Positions 52,482-55,287 of a stretch of 55,287 nucleotides of DNA are shown here, piece after piece. The stretch comes from Geobacteraceae bacterium (GTDB lineage: Bacteria > Desulfobacterota > Desulfuromonadia > Geobacterales > Geobacteraceae), in NCBI GenBank assembly GCA_024281055.1, contig JAMXLF010000102.1, forward strand, positions 1 through 55,287, in the 5' to 3' direction. Each line of letters starts with the position of its first letter. Position 1 is the stretch's first letter. Below the pieces are notes generated by a model, which worked only from the letters and a program-made list of their open reading frames with translations, ran no database searches and was not told the origin of the DNA. A program made the translations under genes and the position numbers.

Positions 52482-53522
52482 ATGAAGACCATCGATCTCA
52501 GAAGCGACACGGTGACGCAGCCGACTCCGGCCATGCGTGCCGCCATGGCGCAGGCGCCGGTGGGGGACGACGTATACGGTGAAGATCCGTCGGTCAACCG
52601 ACTCGAGGCCTTGGCCGCCGAAATGCTCGGCACCGAGGCGGCCCTGTTCACCGTGAGTGGTACCCAGTCGAACCTCCTGGCCGCGATTACCCACTGCGAA
52701 AGGGGCGACGAGTATATTGCCGGGCAGGAGGCCCACTGCTACCGCTTCGAGGGCGGGGGAGCTGCGGCCTTGGGCGGCATCCAGCCCCAGCCCCTCGATT
52801 TTGTTGCGAACGGGACTCTCGACCTGGCCGAGGTGGCCCGGGCGATCAAGCCCGACGACCCCCATTTCCCCCGGACCCGCCTCCTCTGCCTGGAGAACAC
52901 TCAGGCGGGAAAGGTCCTCCCCCTCGATTACCTGGCGCGGGCACATGCCCTCTGCCGGGAACGCGGACTTCGCCTCCATATGGACGGCGCCCGCCTGTTC
53001 AATGCTGCCGTCAAGCTCGGGGTGCCGGCCCGAACCATAACCTGCGGCTGTGATTCCGTCTCCATCTGCCTGTCGAAAGGGCTCGGTGCACCGGTCGGGT
53101 CCCTCCTCTGCGGCAGCCGGGATTTTGTCGTCAGGGCCCGGAGGTGGCGCAAGGTTGTCGGCGGCGGGATGCGCCAGGCGGGGATTCTTGCCGCGGCGGG
53201 GATTGTCGCGCTGACTACCCATGTGGAGCGGCTGGCCGAAGACCACGCAAACGCCCGGCTCCTGGCCGAAGGTCTGGCGGAGATCGAGGAACTCGGCCTC
53301 GACCCGGCTTCCGTTCAGACAAACATGGTCTTTCTCTCTCTGGAGAAGGAGCGGGCTTCTCTCCTCGCCGCCTGTCTCCGGGAGCAGGGAATACTTGTGG
53401 CGGGGAGAGACGCCCTTCGCCTTGTGACCCATCGGGACGTGGCAGCGGACGATATTCCGACCGTGGTCCGGGCCTGTAAAGACTTTTTCGCCCGTGCGTC
53501 GAACTCAGAGGGGGTGGGGTAA
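52482..53522 (+). CDS. ltaE: Low-specificity L-threonine aldolase
   Basis: This 346-residue PLP enzyme cleaves L-threonine/L-allo-threonine to glycine and acetaldehyde. It starts [15 protein letters not shown], holds [11 protein letters not shown], the ring-stacking His85, [11 protein letters not shown] for the PLP Asp/Arg, and the Schiff-base Lys199 in [14 protein letters not shown]. Length and motifs are typical. Its stop codon overlaps by one base the ATG of the next gene, showing an operon with the DUF2288 and DUF1847 genes. Confidence 0.95.
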   Translation: MKTIDLRSDTVTQPTPAMRAAMAQAPVGDDVYGEDPSVNRLEALAAEMLGTEAALFTVSGTQSNLLAAITHCERGDEYIAGQEAHCYRFEGGGAAALGGIQPQPLDFVANGTLDLAEVARAIKPDDPHFPRTRLLCLENTQAGKVLPLDYLARAHALCRERGLRLHMDGARLFNAAVKLGVPARTITCGCDSVSICLSKGLGAPVGSLLCGSRDFVVRARRWRKVVGGGMRQAGILAAAGIVALTTHVERLAEDHANARLLAEGLAEIEELGLDPASVQTNMVFLSLEKERASLLAACLREQGILVAGRDALRLVTHRDVAADDIPTVVRACKDFFARASNSEGVG

Positions 53523-53812
53523 TGGCAAGCCGGGAAGACCTGGCACGCTCGGTCGACGAGGCAGAGTGGGAATGGCTCAGGGCGCACATGGATCGGGGAG
53601 GTCTGATCGTCGTGTCCCGCAAGCTTGACCTGGTGGAAGCAGGACTGAAGATTGCCGTCGACGACAGCGCTACCGTCCGGGGTTGGATCGATGCCGGGCT
53701 CCTTACCAAACCATCACCCGAGCAAGTTGCCAGCTGGGACCTTGCTCGCGACAGGAAATTCCAGGTGCTGATAGTCAGCCCTTATATCCTGATGCAGGAA
53801 AGAATTTCGTAA
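53522..53812 (+). CDS. DUF2288 family protein
   Basis: A 96-residue soluble protein matching DUF2288: EWEWLRAHMDRGGLIVV, LDLVEAGLKIAVDD and a late Trp in a KP-P-E-Q-V-A-S-W pattern. Function unknown. Its ATG shares the last base of the ltaE stop, so it is translationally coupled. The DUF1847 gene follows after 16 bases. Confidence 0.85.
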   Translation: MASREDLARSVDEAEWEWLRAHMDRGGLIVVSRKLDLVEAGLKIAVDDSATVRGWIDAGLLTKPSPEQVASWDLARDRKFQVLIVSPYILMQERIS

Positions 53813-53828
53813 TTTCAAGGAGGTAAGT

Positions 53829-54572
53829 ATGACGCACGGCGACGAGACACCACTTTCCTGCAGCAAGTGCAGTGCGGTCTGGCAGAAGTGCGGTACGACC
53901 AACTGCTGGAGCAACCCGGCGAGCCGCCCGCCCAAGCCGGGGAACTGCCCATCAGAGCGATTTTCCGACATTATCGCGGCAGCGGTGGCCGAGTTCAAGG
54001 GGGAGAGCGAGGATGCCCGGCTGGCCAGGGTAGCGGCCCAGGTGGAAGGACTCTGCTACCAGCCGGTGCCGGGAAGCGATGCGGTCAACGCCCGCTGGAC
54101 CAGGGTGGAGGATACCGTCGCCCTGGCCCGGCTCATGGGGTGGAAGAAGATCGGCATTGCCACCTGCATCGGCCTGTTGGCCGAGACGGAGCAGCTCTGT
54201 GCCATCCTCAGCGCCCAGGGGCTCGAACCCCAGAGCGTCTGCTGCAAGGCGGGGAGCATCGACAAGCTGGAACTGGGACTTGCCGAGAAAGACAAAGTGC
54301 GTCCCGGCACCTTCGAGCCGGCCTGTAACCCCATTGCCCAGGCGGAGATCTGCAACCGGCTCGGCACCGACATGAACGTCATCGTCGGGCTCTGTGTCGG
54401 CCATGACATGCTTTTTGCCAAGCATTCGCAGGCGCCGGTCACAACGCTGGTCTGCAAGGACCGGGTGACCGGTCACAACCCGGCAGCGGTTCTCTACGGC
54501 CAGAATTTTTACTACAAGCGGCTGCAGAAGCAGCCGGTGATCAGTGACAGCGACACGACCGAGAGAGGATGA
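53829..54572 (+). CDS. DUF1847 family cysteine-rich protein
   Basis: The 247-residue protein begins with a CSKCSAVWQKC cluster and has further Cys at CW, CPS, GLCY, ATC, QLC and VCCKAGS. This pattern, with a zinc-ribbon-like N-terminus and Cys-rich core, is that of DUF1847, common in anaerobes and probably metal-binding. Enzymatic role unknown. AAGGAGG precedes the ATG. It ends the ltaE operon. Confidence 0.88.
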   Translation: MTHGDETPLSCSKCSAVWQKCGTTNCWSNPASRPPKPGNCPSERFSDIIAAAVAEFKGESEDARLARVAAQVEGLCYQPVPGSDAVNARWTRVEDTVALARLMGWKKIGIATCIGLLAETEQLCAILSAQGLEPQSVCCKAGSIDKLELGLAEKDKVRPGTFEPACNPIAQAEICNRLGTDMNVIVGLCVGHDMLFAKHSQAPVTTLVCKDRVTGHNPAAVLYGQNFYYKRLQKQPVISDSDTTERG

Positions 54573-54714
54573 TCAGGAGATTTTGTCCCTTCGGGACCCT
54601 CTTCATCCGGAACCTCCATGCAGTGACCACTTTTTCCAATCCGTCGCCTGGAATCTCAAACCGGGTAGAATTTCCAGATCCGACGGAATTCTAATGTATC
54701 CCCCGCAATAAAAA

Positions 54715-54748
54715 AGAGGCCGAAGCCTTCCTGGCTTCGACCTCCTTT
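54715..54748. terminator. Bidirectional terminator
   Basis: GAGG-CGAAGCC and GGCTTCG-CCTC pair with an internal mismatch around TTCCT. On the minus strand TTTTTT follows, ending the Ig-like gene; on the plus strand CTTTT follows, for the ltaE operon. Confidence 0.85.
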
Positions 54749-54782
54749 TCACGCCGACATCCTGGAACAAAAATTCAATCCA

Positions 54783-55287
54783 CTACCGCAGGGCGAAATA
54801 CAGATTTGACGCAACTTCATAGGTGGTTGTCGTCGATCCGGCATTCTTTGCCCAGACCCTGATTGTGTAAGTACCAGCAGCCAATCCGGACGTGTTCCAC
54901 GTCCAGGCATTGCTGGAGCCGTATGTCTTACCCAAGGTCCAGGTCGTTGCCCCCGGGGCCAGCAGCCAGAACTCATACTGGTAAGTGCCTGAGCCGCCAG
55001 AGGCAGTGGCGGTGATGGTGCTCGTAGTCCCGACTGATTGCGGAGACGGAGGCGTCGCGGTTATGGCAAGCGCCGTCGGAGGAGGACTGATAGTATAGCT
55101 CAGGGTTCCCAATGCCTCATAGGTAGTCGCTGTTGATCCTGCATTTTTCGCCCAGACCGTAATCTGGTAAGTTCCAGCCGGCAAAGCCGCGGTATTCCAT
55201 GCCCACGTGCTGCTTGAGCTGTAAGCCTGAACCAGTGTCGGTGTGGTTGAACCGGGAGTAGTCAGCCAGAATTCGTACTGGTATGTC
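54783..55287 (-). CDS. Ig-like tandem-repeat surface protein, C-terminal fragment
   Basis: The frame is open to the right edge, so only about the last 167 residues are seen. It contains one complete and one partial copy of a ~100-residue unit: TYQYEFWL ... WAWNT ... PAGTYQITVWAKNAGS ... then a Thr/Pro linker and a T-I-T-A-T-A-S-G-G-S-G strand. The repeat has a beta-sandwich (Ig-like, bacterial adhesin) look and the chain ends SNLYFALR with no anchor. The mature protein is presumably large and exported. A strong terminator follows. Confidence 0.8.
   Translation of the reverse strand, partial: TYQYEFWLTTPGSTTPTLVQAYSSSSTWAWNTAALPAGTYQITVWAKNAGSTATTYEALGTLSYTISPPPTALAITATPPSPQSVGTTSTITATASGGSGTYQYEFWLLAPGATTWTLGKTYGSSNAWTWNTSGLAAGTYTIRVWAKNAGSTTTTYEVASNLYFALR

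Overview
The window looks like a chromosomal segment of a Geobacter-type deltaproteobacterium (Desulfuromonadia). This is inferred from GC-rich codon use, many two-component and GGDEF/PilZ proteins, a DUF4388 protein beside PilT, a bacteriohemerythrin, a likely selenocysteine rhodanese and dispersed GTAGGGGC inverted repeats. No tRNA, rRNA, CRISPR array, prophage or insertion sequence was recognised.

Bases 1-20,800 form a phosphate/potassium block. At the left edge pstS and the start of pstC read leftwards, with a Pho-box-like promoter before pstS and a terminator between the two genes. Reading rightwards are a small gene plus a membrane-anchored Ser/Thr kinase, kdpABC copy 1, an outer-membrane-type protein, kdpFABC copy 2 with an enlarged KdpC, a bacteriohemerythrin, kdpD, kdpE, and kup. 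The kinase operon, kdpABC-1 and kup share one promoter architecture: four CTTGA-like heptamers starting at relative positions 1, 12, 33 and 44, then 10 bp to the -10 hexamer. This suggests one OmpR-family regulator, with KdpE the obvious candidate. kup also has a ydaO-type c-di-AMP riboswitch with a terminator, so its transcription should be gated twice.

Bases 20,800-32,800 read mostly leftwards: a type II restriction-modification pair resembling PaeR7I/XhoI (CTCGAG), phoR-phoB, an RdgC-like protein, a PAS-GGDEF protein, a long Sel1-repeat protein and a Cache-type histidine kinase.

Bases 32,800-42,800 are mixed: a BI-1 family membrane protein, a three-gene operon of tiny membrane proteins, a His-rich lipoprotein, a small gene under a good Fur box, an SRPBCC protein, a rhodanese with an in-frame UGA and a bacterial SECIS-like hairpin, a YbhB protein, an RhlE-like helicase with a terminator in its leader, SrkA, a radical SAM protein, a DTW protein and two small membrane proteins.

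Bases 42,800-55,287 carry PilZ, an MFS exporter, a dihydrouridine synthase with a SlyD-like isomerase, PilT with a DUF4388 protein, YceH, a Nudix hydrolase, a diguanylate cyclase, threonine aldolase with DUF2288 and DUF1847 proteins, and the end of a repeat-rich Ig-like protein that runs off the right edge.
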